This document shows, piece by piece, positions 16,336-23,900 of a stretch of 64,000 bases of DNA. The position numbers and the translations under genes were made by a program. Below the pieces are notes generated by a model. That model searched no databases, was not told where the DNA came from, and worked only from the letters and a program-made list of their open reading frames with translations. The stretch's first letter is position 1. Every line of letters starts with the position of its first letter. Source of the stretch: Allobosea sp. (GTDB lineage: Bacteria > Pseudomonadota > Alphaproteobacteria > Rhizobiales > Beijerinckiaceae); contig NZ_JAFKFX010000028.1 of the NCBI RefSeq assembly GCF_017308075.1, forward strand, positions 1 to 64,000. The letters run 5' to 3'.

Positions 16336-16786
16336 CCGCCGGTTCCTCGTCCGCCTTTTCGCGTTCGTCGAAGTGCGCTGCCGGCCCGGGTGGAATTCCG
16401 GTCAGACAGGCGGCGATGATACCCTGCGCGAGGACGGCGTATCGGGCCGGTGGGTTCTCGGCGAAGACCTTGCCTACCCACGTACGGGTGCGGCCGGACT
16501 GCGGGATAGCGCCGCCCATCCTCGCCATCTTGATGCGGAATACTTCGATGTCGTCCTTGGGCTGTTTGATGCCTAGACCGGCCGGGGCCGCCAACTCGAC
16601 GACCTCCTGAACTTCAGCAACGCGCGCAGTGCCCGCCATAATCTTGCGCCAGCGGACCTGCAGAGGCTCGCCAAGGTGGTCCTCAATGTAAGGAATTTTG
16701 TCGCGGTCCAGTTTGAAGATCAGGTCGCGCCCACCGAAGTGGGCAGTAACGGCGTCGGCTTTGTCCGCGAGGGAATAGTCAGTCAT
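16328..16786 (-). CDS. Unknown; possibly tail-assembly-chaperone-like (GTA gp10-like)
   Basis: 152 aa between portal and protease, overlapping both. The beta-hairpin plus helix at the N-terminus (VTAHFGGRDLIFKLDRDKIPYIEDHLG) and a later helix (RYAVLAQGIIAACLTGIPP) loosely recall GTA gp10/tail assembly chaperone proteins. The C-terminus is acidic (DEREKADEEPADD). The position before protease and capsid is not the usual one for a tail chaperone, which normally precedes the tape measure, so the family call is weak. Confidence 0.7.
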   Translation of the reverse strand: MTDYSLADKADAVTAHFGGRDLIFKLDRDKIPYIEDHLGEPLQVRWRKIMAGTARVAEVQEVVELAAPAGLGIKQPKDDIEVFRIKMARMGGAIPQSGRTRTWVGKVFAENPPARYAVLAQGIIAACLTGIPPGPAAHFDEREKADEEPADD

Positions 16787-17972
16787 TCTGTTCCTGAGGT
16801 TGGGAGGGCTGATCGGCGGGCGCTTGGCCCGCCTGCAGCAGAAGTTTCGATCCGCCTTCGATCGGAGGCAGGTTGTCGAGCTTTCTGATTTCGTCGGGCG
16901 TCATCCACGAGCCGCCGGCGGCCTGCCTGTAAGCAGCATATCTGGCCTGTAGATTGGCCTTGGCGATGGCGTCGATCTTGAATTCAACGAAGTACTGACC
17001 TCGCTCGGACACCTTGAGAAGCACACGCTCGTAAGCGTTCTGCCAAGCGTCGAGCCAGGGGGTCAGCGCGAAATCAAGGAATACCTGCGTAAGCTCTTCG
17101 ACGTTTTTCCACACGCCGCGGTCAAGATTGCCGTTGAGCGTCTCCGGAACCTTGAAGGTCCGGTTGATTTCGCTGGCAGCATGCTTGCGTAGTTGAAGGA
17201 AGTCGCTTTCGACCATGGAGAAGCTGACGGCCTTCCAGTCCATGGTGTCGTCGATGAGGGCGGTGCGTCCGGCCTGTCCGCCGCTATGCGCTTCGTCCCA
17301 CGACTCCTTGATTTCCTTCCGGCGTTCGGGCGGCGTTTTCGCCGGCACCTTCAGAATGGCCGAGGGCCTGGCACCCGCACCGAAGACGCGGCCCTGGTAG
17401 CGCTGCATGGCAAGGTCGACGCTGATTGCATCGCGAGCCATGTCCAGTAGCTTGAGCGGCCTGTCGGGGAGCGATCCGGGCGTCTGGACGTGAAGCACGT
17501 CACGCCAACCGAGGACGATCGGTGCGCCGGTCTTCTGCGCAACGTGATACGACGGCTCGAGCGTTCGGTCGTCGATCTTGACGGTGACGCCAGACGGGTC
17601 CAGCCGGTGGAACTCGCGGGGCTTGCCGCCTACGCGGATGACCTTCGCAAAGGCCTCGCCATGCAATAGGGCGTCGACCATCATCCGCGTGCGCTGCTCG
17701 CCGGCTCCGGTCCATGGGTTCGGACGAGCAAGCACCGCTGCGCCAGCATGGTCGGCCCGATCACGGGAACCGTCGGTGTCTTTCCGATAGCAATGCACCG
17801 GCAGCGTTCCGACGATCTCCGAAAGTAGCCTGACGCAGCCCAAGACGGTTGGCGAATGCAACGCCGTCGAGGCGTTGACTGGGATACCTGCGGGGGTGGG
17901 TGCGGAGATCAGGGATTCGGGAAGGTCGGCGGCTGTGAGGGCGCGTTTCTGGAATGGCCAGCGCCAATTCAT
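16779..17972 (-). CDS. Phage portal protein, HK97 family
   Basis: A 397-aa portal, the dodecameric DNA gate at one capsid vertex. Family hallmarks: ALHSPTVLGCVRLLSEIVGTLPVHCYR (about 35-65), the wing region RPNPWTGAGEQRTRMMVDALLHGEAFAKVIR, DVLHVQTPG, and the C-terminal stem and crown (SEINRTFKVPETLNGNL; LTPWLDAWQNAYERVLL; MTPDEIRKLDNLPPIEGG). It is the first clear structural gene of the late operon; its ATG shares one base with the stop of the MerR-like gene (TAATG). Confidence 0.93.
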   Translation of the reverse strand: MNWRWPFQKRALTAADLPESLISAPTPAGIPVNASTALHSPTVLGCVRLLSEIVGTLPVHCYRKDTDGSRDRADHAGAAVLARPNPWTGAGEQRTRMMVDALLHGEAFAKVIRVGGKPREFHRLDPSGVTVKIDDRTLEPSYHVAQKTGAPIVLGWRDVLHVQTPGSLPDRPLKLLDMARDAISVDLAMQRYQGRVFGAGARPSAILKVPAKTPPERRKEIKESWDEAHSGGQAGRTALIDDTMDWKAVSFSMVESDFLQLRKHAASEINRTFKVPETLNGNLDRGVWKNVEELTQVFLDFALTPWLDAWQNAYERVLLKVSERGQYFVEFKIDAIAKANLQARYAAYRQAAGGSWMTPDEIRKLDNLPPIEGGSKLLLQAGQAPADQPSQPQEQND

Positions 17973-18391
17973 TATGGATGTCCAATACGATTGAGAATGT
18001 CCGCGGCTATCGATCCGATGGGGACGACCAGGGTTGTGCGCTCGATGGTCGCCGGTACTTCGTTGGCAACACGGGGGCCGCCGGAATCGCGCACTGGCGT
18101 CGGCGTCAGGATCAGCAGGGAGTCAGCGTCGGGGGGCTCTTGCAGATGGTTGAAGGCGATGCCGAGGGCGTCGAGCCAGGAGCGACCGGCGCGTTCGATC
18201 TCATAGGCAGTACGTAGCACCGCGATGTCGCGAGCACTAAAGACGCGGCGACTGTTGCGGCGCTCGCTGAACAGCACGTCGGCATCGCGCATACGATGAA
18301 TGCGGACGTCGAGCGTGCCGGGGTGAATGGCGGCCAGTTCGGCCGCCTGGGCGCGCGAGTATACGCGCACCGACCAGTTAACTGGCGGCAT
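17972..18391 (-). CDS. MerR-like DNA-binding protein at head of late operon
   Basis: 139 aa. Residues 10-80 (VYSRAQAAELAAIHPGTLDVRIHRMRDADVLFSERRNSRRVFSARDIAVLRTAYEIERAGRSWLDALGIAF) follow a MerR-type winged-helix pattern; the rest is low complexity with hydrophobic stretches. Being first in the late operon and one base from portal, it may control late transcription or act in packaging recognition. Which of the two cannot be told from the sequence. Confidence 0.72.
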   Translation of the reverse strand: MPPVNWSVRVYSRAQAAELAAIHPGTLDVRIHRMRDADVLFSERRNSRRVFSARDIAVLRTAYEIERAGRSWLDALGIAFNHLQEPPDADSLLILTPTPVRDSGGPRVANEVPATIERTTLVVPIGSIAADILNRIGHP

Positions 18392-18794
18392 GGAAGGTTC
18401 CTAGCGGAAGGTGTGAGGTCAAATAAATGAGGCGCGCCCGCGCCCAGATAGCCGACGAAAGGCTAATCGCTCCGGGGGCTGCCTGCCCCTACGTTAGGTT
18501 TGGGTTGCTGTCGGCTACGTCAATTTGAGTGAGCGCAAGCTCGCACCCATGCGCGGCACGGTCCTTGTGGCCGGGGCGGCGGGCTCTTTCCCGCCGAGAA
18601 GCAGACGGAGTCTGATACGTGTATTGTGCGTTTAAGTTGAAAGTCGTGTTCGTGCGGAATTATCTGCGCGTACGGTTCGGAAAGCTTGAGAGTGTACGCT
18701 CCCACTGGCGATCCTTGCCGGGGCAAATGTCCTTCGATTTTTAGTCTCTAGGGTCGCAACCTGAGACCGCCGGCAGCAACCTACACAAACAAGT
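18392..18794. other. Non-coding spacer between early and late modules
   Basis: About 400 bp with no supported gene. It holds several short hairpins, for example around 18577-18596 (ggcggg/cccgcc) and 18530-18545. A 68-codon frame at 18520-18726 lacks a recognisable product. As the only sizeable gap upstream of the late operon it is the natural place for the late promoter and perhaps the packaging site; both are inferences. Confidence 0.45.
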
Positions 18795-18832
18795 CCGCCA
18801 CCCGGCGAAATTTGAGAAACTCCGGGTGGCGG
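18795..18832 (-). terminator. Terminator-like hairpin after the early operon
   Basis: A perfect 11-bp stem (CCGCCACCCGG at 18795-18805, CCGGGTGGCGG at 18822-18832) with a 16-base loop lies 75 bp past the last early gene; on the minus strand ACTTGTTTGTG follows. It would separate early from late transcription. Confidence 0.6.
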
Positions 18833-18907
18833 CAGTTAGAAGCAGATCGAACGGAGAAGAACTATCCGCCTCTACCTATAAGGGACACAACTTGCAAAAA
18901 AGGGACA

Positions 18908-19945
18908 TTATGCTGCAAGAGATTGCTGTCGTATGTTATCGAACCCTTCAATCTTCTTGATTGCAATCTCGAATTCAGCGCAGGCGTCTGTCAGCTTCTG
19001 CCTTCCAACACGCTCGGCATGCTTTCCCGACTTGCCGAACACCTCTCCGATCTCGGCAAGGTTCGCAGCACGCAGGGCGTAGTCGAGCACGCGCACCGCG
19101 TCAGCCGACATGTAAGGCAGCAGGCGCCTGATGAGCACCTGCGAGTCGATGCGGTCGTCCGGGGAGATGATATAGCTTGACGGAGGGCGCTTGCCCTTGC
19201 GCTTACGAAAACGCCCTTCGGGGTGCCGGGGCGCCTTCCGCAGCTTGACGCCTTCGTGGCGAGTCTTGTGAAGGACCCCCACAATCTCACCGGCCCGGAC
19301 ATCATCACCATTGCGCCGGCCGCGGTCGACATCGGGGTTGATGGCCTCATCGAACTCGTCGACCAGATCACCTTCGGAGTCCTCGTCCTCATCTTCGTCG
19401 GGCGCTGTCGGACGCCTGATCCCGCCGATGATCTCGACGCGGTCGGCGTCGTCCTTGGGCTGGGGCTCGTCATCGTTAGCCGGGCCGATTGCGTCGGCGA
19501 GGATCAGCGCGCCGCAGCGGATCAGCCGCCCCGTCGACTTGCTGTATTCCAACTGCCCGTCCGCCGGCACGAGCCGTCCGCCGACCTGATGCCAGCGCAC
19601 GCCCAGCGACGCCGCTAGAATGAGCTGCTCTTCCGAGAACAGATTCTGCTTGCCGGGCTCCGCGTCTGTCGGCCCGTCGGGGTCTCCTTGCGCCGCCATC
19701 CAGTTGCTGCCGACCGGGTTGGACTCGGTCGCTTCCAGCAAGCGCTTCCAGTCCATCAGCGGTGCCCATGCATCCTGCCATACACGATGCCGGGGGCTCT
19801 TGCTGCGAGCCTGCCGTGGGTCGGGCTCGTCGTCGTTCGCCGCGTCCATGGCACGCAGGTCTTCGAGGATGCGGCGATACTCCTCGGTGTCGTCGGGATC
19901 AGCGGGGGCGCGGAAAGGCTGGTCGCGATGCGTCAGGGGCGTCAT
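18908..19945 (-). CDS. Unknown protein with acidic centre and helical C-terminal domain
   Basis: 345 aa from the ATG at 19945, overlapping the stop of the initiator gene (ATGA), with GGAGC 8 bases upstream. The middle is extremely acidic (TAPDEDEDEDSEGDLVDEFDEAI), followed by a basic stretch (EGRFRKRKGKRPPSSY). The C-terminal 90 residues (DDRIDSQVLIRRLLPYMSADAVRVLDYALRAANLAEIGEVFGKSGKHAERVGRQKLTDACAEF) look like a helix-turn-helix, reminiscent of sigma region 4-like folds. As the last early gene it might link replication to packaging or late expression; the function is unknown. Confidence 0.7.
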   Translation of the reverse strand: MTPLTHRDQPFRAPADPDDTEEYRRILEDLRAMDAANDDEPDPRQARSKSPRHRVWQDAWAPLMDWKRLLEATESNPVGSNWMAAQGDPDGPTDAEPGKQNLFSEEQLILAASLGVRWHQVGGRLVPADGQLEYSKSTGRLIRCGALILADAIGPANDDEPQPKDDADRVEIIGGIRRPTAPDEDEDEDSEGDLVDEFDEAINPDVDRGRRNGDDVRAGEIVGVLHKTRHEGVKLRKAPRHPEGRFRKRKGKRPPSSYIISPDDRIDSQVLIRRLLPYMSADAVRVLDYALRAANLAEIGEVFGKSGKHAERVGRQKLTDACAEFEIAIKKIEGFDNIRQQSLAA

Positions 19946-21207
19946 GGGGTTGCTCCGTTCCGGGGGGCGCCTTGGGCGCTCGTTGGGGCCAAGGCGGCCC
20001 GATAGGAGACGACGTCGCTGACGACAGCCCAAACCCAACACCCGACCGGATTGGGGTTGTTGTCGTTGGCTGAAGAGCCACCCGTCGCGCTAATGAGGGT
20101 GTGCAGAGACTTTCGCCCTGCGCTTTCTTCATCGTCGTCAGGATGGGCGAAGTAGCACTCGTGCACGAATGGCGCGGCAGCCTCCTCCGCGCGCAGAGAC
20201 AGCTTTACCGCCGCCTGCGCGGCCCACGGATCGCCATCGGTGTATCCAATGACTTCGACGAGATGCTCGCCCTTCGGCAGGCTGGTCACGCCGCCCTTGA
20301 TGTTGGCGGGGCGATTGCTGTTGGCGGCTTTGGCCGGCTTCGCCGTGCGCTCCGGCTTCGGCTCCACGCGCCGGTCGGCCTCGTCGTACTTCTCCTCGGC
20401 AAGCCATTTTTCCAAGGGCATGCGCTTCTGGCCAGGGCGTGCCGAAGCAGCCCATGATGCGGCGCGGTCGGCTATGTGGTCGACGTCGGGGTTGGCGAGC
20501 TTGGCGAACTCGGCGCGGGCTGCGGCTTTGTTGCCGTGCTTGCCGTAAGCCAGCCAAACCTTCTCAAACCCGGCCGCGGCGGGGGCCGCAAGGCACCCCG
20601 CAGCATGCGGGCCGGCTACATCATTACTATTACCTGTTCCCGGTTCTATAACCGGGTCCAGTAATAGAGTCTTGGGACCATTAGAGCGGGACAGTTCAGG
20701 CTCAACTGTCCCATTAGAGCGGGACACTACTGTCCCATTAGAGCGGGACAGTTCGGCACTGCATTCAACTGTACCGCCACTATGGGACGGTTCGGGAAAT
20801 TTGCCTTGGCCGGCGAGTTCCAGGACGTTGAGCACTGGCATGAACCGGCTCGCGCCCTTGCCCTTGCCACGCCCCTTGTGAGTGCGGACAACCCAACCGG
20901 TATCAAGCAGGGCAGACACGGCCCGCTGCACCACTGAATGCGACAGGACTGCTACGCCGTCCGGCGCGCGGGCACGCATGACCTTAGAGACGTGCCGCAT
21001 AGAGAGGAGCGCGTCGCCGTGGCCGTCGTGGTACCAGCCGATCAGGAAGCGATAGACGACGCGAGCATTCTCATACAGCCGATCATCAAGGTCGATGAGC
21101 TGCGCCATTCGGAACTGGGCAACAGGACCGGGGAAAGAGTCGACCTTGTGCGTCCAGTACGCACGGGTCTCTGCGGTCTTCTCAGCGCTGGGCGCGGTCA
21201 TGGGCAT
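19942..21207 (-). CDS. Putative replication initiator (helix-turn-helix)
   Basis: 421 aa. The ATG at 21207 has AGAGG 5 bases upstream; longer frames overlap the previous gene. Residues about 20-125 form a winged-helix (MRHVSKVMRARAPDGVAVLSHSVVQRAVSALLDTGWVVRTHKGRGKGKGASRFMPV), as in lambda O-type initiators. A linker encodes three SRSNGT repeats, because the DNA here carries iteron-like repeats. The C-terminus (VIGYTDGDPWAAQAAVKLSLRAEEAAAPFVHECYFAHPDDDEESAGRKSLHTLISATG) looks like a separate small domain. The initiator role is inferred from domain, repeats and place in the early operon. Confidence 0.72.
   Translation of the reverse strand: MPMTAPSAEKTAETRAYWTHKVDSFPGPVAQFRMAQLIDLDDRLYENARVVYRFLIGWYHDGHGDALLSMRHVSKVMRARAPDGVAVLSHSVVQRAVSALLDTGWVVRTHKGRGKGKGASRFMPVLNVLELAGQGKFPEPSHSGGTVECSAELSRSNGTVVSRSNGTVEPELSRSNGPKTLLLDPVIEPGTGNSNDVAGPHAAGCLAAPAAAGFEKVWLAYGKHGNKAAARAEFAKLANPDVDHIADRAASWAASARPGQKRMPLEKWLAEEKYDEADRRVEPKPERTAKPAKAANSNRPANIKGGVTSLPKGEHLVEVIGYTDGDPWAAQAAVKLSLRAEEAAAPFVHECYFAHPDDDEESAGRKSLHTLISATGGSSANDNNPNPVGCWVWAVVSDVVSYRAALAPTSAQGAPRNGATP
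20627..20750. other. Candidate replication origin: dyad plus three iteron-like repeats
   Basis: Three copies of CCATTAGAGCGGGACA lie at 20678-20693, 20711-20726 and 20735-20750, each inside a partial palindrome (GTCCC...GGGAC). To the left an AT-richer patch holds a dyad: CCCGGTT (20639-20645) with AACCGGG (20650-20656), enclosed by CTATTAC (20627-20633) and GTAATAG (20661-20667). A weaker fourth repeat may lie near 20770-20795. Iterons next to an AT-rich dyad within the initiator gene are the lambda-ori arrangement. Confidence 0.6.
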
Positions 21208-21448
21208 CGAGCCTCTGCTGATAGGCCGCCTCGGCAGCCACATTGATCTGGCGGAACAGATCCGCATCGAAATTCGCCATGCGCTGGCCGTGGATGGCGG
21301 GCGGCGCGACAATGAAGGTGCCGTTCGGGCGAGCCCGAAGGCGAAAGCCGGACAGCTTCATGCTCGGGAAGCTGACGGCGAAGTGCGCGACCGTCCGAGC
21401 GGTCGAGCCGCCGGGGTCGTGCAATGGACATAGGTCTACGATCTGCAT
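21182..21448 (-). CDS. Small early protein, unknown (SpoVG-like at most)
   Basis: 88 aa. The centre (ARTVAHFAVSFPSMKLSGFRLRARPNGTFIVAPPA) alternates strands in a way that recalls SpoVG-like nucleic-acid-binding proteins, but the match is impressionistic. It overlaps the initiator start by 26 bp, so the two are coupled. Confidence 0.6.
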   Translation of the reverse strand: MQIVDLCPLHDPGGSTARTVAHFAVSFPSMKLSGFRLRARPNGTFIVAPPAIHGQRMANFDADLFRQINVAAEAAYQQRLDAHDRAQR

Positions 21449-21509
21449 CTAGCAGTCTCCATGATTGAAATGTGGGGAGGAGCCGCGCCCGAAGGCGCGG
21501 CTGAGAGCA

Positions 21510-21872
21510 TTAGGCGGCGATGGGGGCTTCGGTCGCGAAGTCGGACAGGGGAACGTCCGGCGATAGCTCTTCAGGCTTCACGACCCGGTACCCGGCGCGG
21601 GCGAACTTCCGGAACTTCTTGCCGAAGGCTTTGAAGTCGGCGGCGCGCTGGAACGTGAACAGCAGGGTGTCGCGCTGCTCCATGTGTACGGCGAGCCAGG
21701 GCGACGACAGCAGTTCGCCGAGCGCATGTGCGTCGACCGGAAAGAACCCGGTCAGCTTTCCGCGCATGTTGCTGACATCCGTCAGCGTCGTATAGGCGAT
21801 GCAGAATACATGGTTCGGGTAGGTCCAGCGGAGTTGCTGGAAGAGGTCGAGCATTCGGATCGGGGGATTCAC
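21510..21872 (-). CDS. Unknown early protein
   Basis: 120 aa starting at GTG 21872, which overlaps the alpA stop as GTGA. It is aromatic- and Phe/Lys-rich (LLFTFQRAADFKAFGKKFRKFARAGYRVV). No domain is recognised. The coupling to alpA supports that it is a real gene. Confidence 0.6.
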   Translation of the reverse strand: MNPPIRMLDLFQQLRWTYPNHVFCIAYTTLTDVSNMRGKLTGFFPVDAHALGELLSSPWLAVHMEQRDTLLFTFQRAADFKAFGKKFRKFARAGYRVVKPEELSPDVPLSDFATEAPIAA

Positions 21873-22096
21873 GCCACCACCTCCGTCCGAGCCGCTACGT
21901 GTCGCTTGATCCAGTCCATCACCTCGGTTCGGACGAACGCGATGCGGCGCTCGGACAACTGCACGGCACGGGGGAAGTCGCCCTCGATGCGCAGGATGTT
22001 GATGAGTGGTCGGCTCATCGATGTCAGCTTCGCGGCCTCTTTTATGCTTATCAGGATGGGGGTGTTATCGTTGTCGGCAGTCATGCTCTGCGCCAT
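21869..22096 (-). CDS. alpA: AlpA-family excisionase/regulator
   Basis: 75 aa with the AlpA/MerR-type HTH: ILISIKEAAKLTSMSRPLINILRIEGDFPRAVQLSERRIAFVRTEVMDWIKRHVAAR. The ATG at 22096 has AGGAG 9 bases upstream. AlpA proteins direct excision or activate satellite gene expression; in Gram-negative phage-inducible islands AlpA is the main activator. Here it sits mid early operon, far from int. Confidence 0.85.
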   Translation of the reverse strand: MAQSMTADNDNTPILISIKEAAKLTSMSRPLINILRIEGDFPRAVQLSERRIAFVRTEVMDWIKRHVAARTEVVA

Positions 22097-22175
22097 AATG
22101 GCGTGCTCCTTTGCTTGCGAAGGGGAAGGGGAGAGGGCAGCTATCTGCCAGGACTGGTGCCCTCTCCCGGCGGGG

Positions 22176-22292
22176 CTAGAAGACGTAGATCTCGAGCTTG
22201 CGCCGGCGGATGCGCCGCGGAACCGGTCTCGGCGGCTTGCAGCCGGTGAACAGTCGCTTGCGGAACAGGTCCATCGGATGACGGGGGATCAT
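22176..22292 (-). CDS. 38-aa highly basic small protein
   Basis: The ATG at 22292 overlaps the stop of the upstream gene (ATGA) and the frame closes with TAG at 22176. The product (MIPRHPMDLFRKRLFTGC... RRIRRRKLEIYVF) has 11 Arg/Lys in 38 residues. An ATGA overlap is the rule in this operon and supports translation. It fills what would otherwise be a 190-bp gap. Function unknown; nucleic acid binding or inhibition of a host factor is conceivable. Confidence 0.5.
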   Translation of the reverse strand: MIPRHPMDLFRKRLFTGCKPPRPVPRRIRRRKLEIYVF

Positions 22293-23110
22293 TTCGCATC
22301 CACCGCAACGAGGTCGTCGATCAGTTCGCCCAGTTTGAGCAGGTGGTAGTCGAGCACCTCGACATCCTCCTTGGCGAGCACATACAGTCCTTCGCCGCCG
22401 CCCTTGAGCAGACCATTTAGCGGGCCAGTGGCGCGACCGAGATCGTCCTCGATTTTAGGGCTGAGCAAGCGCCACAGCATCGAAATGTTGTGAGTGAGGA
22501 CGTTGTAGCGGTCGGCGCGCTGCCATGCCTCTGACCAGCGCTCATACGGCACGGCCTCGGGCTCGGAAGGCGTGGTCGAGTTCGCGGCGCTCTCGGGCTG
22601 GTCGGCCTCCTCAACGCCCGCTTCCGCCACAGCGTGACCACGCGGCAGGAACCGGCCATCGGGTCCACGGGGCGGGGTCGCTTTGGTCTGCTTCGGGGCG
22701 GGGGCGTCATATGCACGGGGGCGGTCGAAACCATCCACGCGGTATGAGCCGTTTCGATAGCCCACGCTGGCCGCGAACAGCTTCCCGTGGAGGTCGCTGG
22801 TATCCTGAGGGTCGAATACTCCGGTCGCCCAACGAATAGCGGCGTACTCTCGGTCGCCCGTCTCGCCCCTCTCGGTCTCAGTCTCGTAGCCCTCCTCGTC
22901 GACCTCGAATTGGCGCGTCACCGTCATCCCGAAGTCGACCAGTCGACCTTCGTACTCGCCGCCGACGATCTGCGCTTGAAACCGAATCTCCGTGTCGCCG
23001 TGGAGTGTGAAGGTATCGCTCTGGACGATCTCCATCAGGCAACGCCTGTTGGGCAGCCGGTCCTGGCTGGTGGTGCTGCCCTCGAATCCCTTATGTGCAT
23101 GCGCGTTCAT
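22289..23110 (-). CDS. First gene of the early operon, unknown
   Basis: 273 aa; the ATG at 23110 has GGAG 8 bases upstream. The N-terminal 120 residues (FTLHGDTEIRFQAQIVGGEYEGRLVDFGMTVTRQFE...YAAIRWATGVFDPQD) are strand-rich and may be an OB-like or beta-sandwich domain. A Pro/Thr/Glu linker follows, then a helical C-terminus. No family is recognised. It is transcribed divergently from the regulator at 23258. Confidence 0.68.
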   Translation of the reverse strand: MNAHAHKGFEGSTTSQDRLPNRRCLMEIVQSDTFTLHGDTEIRFQAQIVGGEYEGRLVDFGMTVTRQFEVDEEGYETETERGETGDREYAAIRWATGVFDPQDTSDLHGKLFAASVGYRNGSYRVDGFDRPRAYDAPAPKQTKATPPRGPDGRFLPRGHAVAEAGVEEADQPESAANSTTPSEPEAVPYERWSEAWQRADRYNVLTHNISMLWRLLSPKIEDDLGRATGPLNGLLKGGGEGLYVLAKEDVEVLDYHLLKLGELIDDLVAVDAK

Positions 23111-23257
23111 TGCCCTGCTCCGTTCGGCGGCGCCCCGCCCTGTTTGTCATCGCGTATTTTGTACATAAGACATTAATGACATCCGCGCAAGAGATAAAAT
23201 GTGTGATGTGCAAAAATAATTTTCGTGGTAGGTGGCGCCCTTGAAGGAGCGGCTGAG
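23111..23257. promoter_or_regulatory. Divergent control region of the element
   Basis: An AT-rich stretch (about 23155-23225) between the early operon and the regulator. On the minus strand TTGCGC and TATGTA lie 17 bases apart and could be the early promoter; the palindrome CATTAATG (23171-23178) lies between them and is a candidate operator. These boxes are weak matches; the location is the main evidence. Confidence 0.45.
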
Positions 23258-23842
23258 ATGGCAACGCCAAAGGAACTGATCGCGAGCGTCGCTGAGCACA
23301 CAGGTGTCCCCCTTGCCACTGTGATCGTTCACGACCGGAATCTAGCGGAAGAAGGGCTTCGCTCGCCGGCGCTTCGGGGAAGGGGCGTGTCGCGCGTCAC
23401 CTATCAGGACGCCGCGAACCTGCTGATAGCGGTAGCCGCGAGCCGGAACGTTAAGGACAGCGCCAAGACCGTACGCGAGTACGTCGACTTGATGTCCCAT
23501 GAGCCGATGTTCTCCGGCGAGGAGAAGCGAGGTCGTACATTCGGAGACGCGCTGGCGGCTCTACTGGAAGCGGTCCCTGCGGCGCGCGAGCGCTTCAGCG
23601 GGCCGGAGGGCGACCGAATAACGGTGGCACTGTTCGGTCCTAAGGCGAGGGCGCGGATCGACGTAATGCGCCAAGATGAGAAACCACAGCGATGGGACTA
23701 TGAAGCTGAAGGCGAGTCATGGCCCAAGCGTCCCGCCGGGAAGCACCCCCCAATAGCCGACCTTACCTTCATCTCCGAATTCACGCAGATCACGATCGGA
23801 TGTGTCGGAGAACTCGTCGCCGGAGAACCTGAGCGCAGTTAG
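23258..23842 (+). CDS. Putative phage-type transcriptional regulator
   Basis: 194 aa from the ATG at 23258, preceded by AAGGAG; the GTG at 23225 has no such site. The N-terminal 70 residues (PKELIASVAEHTGVPLATVIVHDRNLAEEGLRSPALRGRGVSRVTYQDAANLLIAVAAS) look like a HTH of the kind common in alphaproteobacterial prophages. It is the only gene divergent from the early operon and lies next to attR, the normal place for the lysogeny repressor. This role is inferred. Confidence 0.68.
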   Translation: MATPKELIASVAEHTGVPLATVIVHDRNLAEEGLRSPALRGRGVSRVTYQDAANLLIAVAASRNVKDSAKTVREYVDLMSHEPMFSGEEKRGRTFGDALAALLEAVPAARERFSGPEGDRITVALFGPKARARIDVMRQDEKPQRWDYEAEGESWPKRPAGKHPPIADLTFISEFTQITIGCVGELVAGEPERS

Positions 23843-23900
23843 GTTTTTGGTTATGTTACAGCTGAATTTTCCGTCTAAGTTATTGATTTTATTGACGGAA

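Noticed and set aside
18520..18726. 68-codon leftward open frame between early and late modules
   Set aside because: No ribosome-binding site, no recognisable product, and the composition is that of random GC-rich DNA.
20674..20750. Short repeats considered as a CRISPR array
   Set aside because: Only three 16-bp copies with 8-17-bp gaps, inside a coding frame, no cas genes; they fit iterons better.
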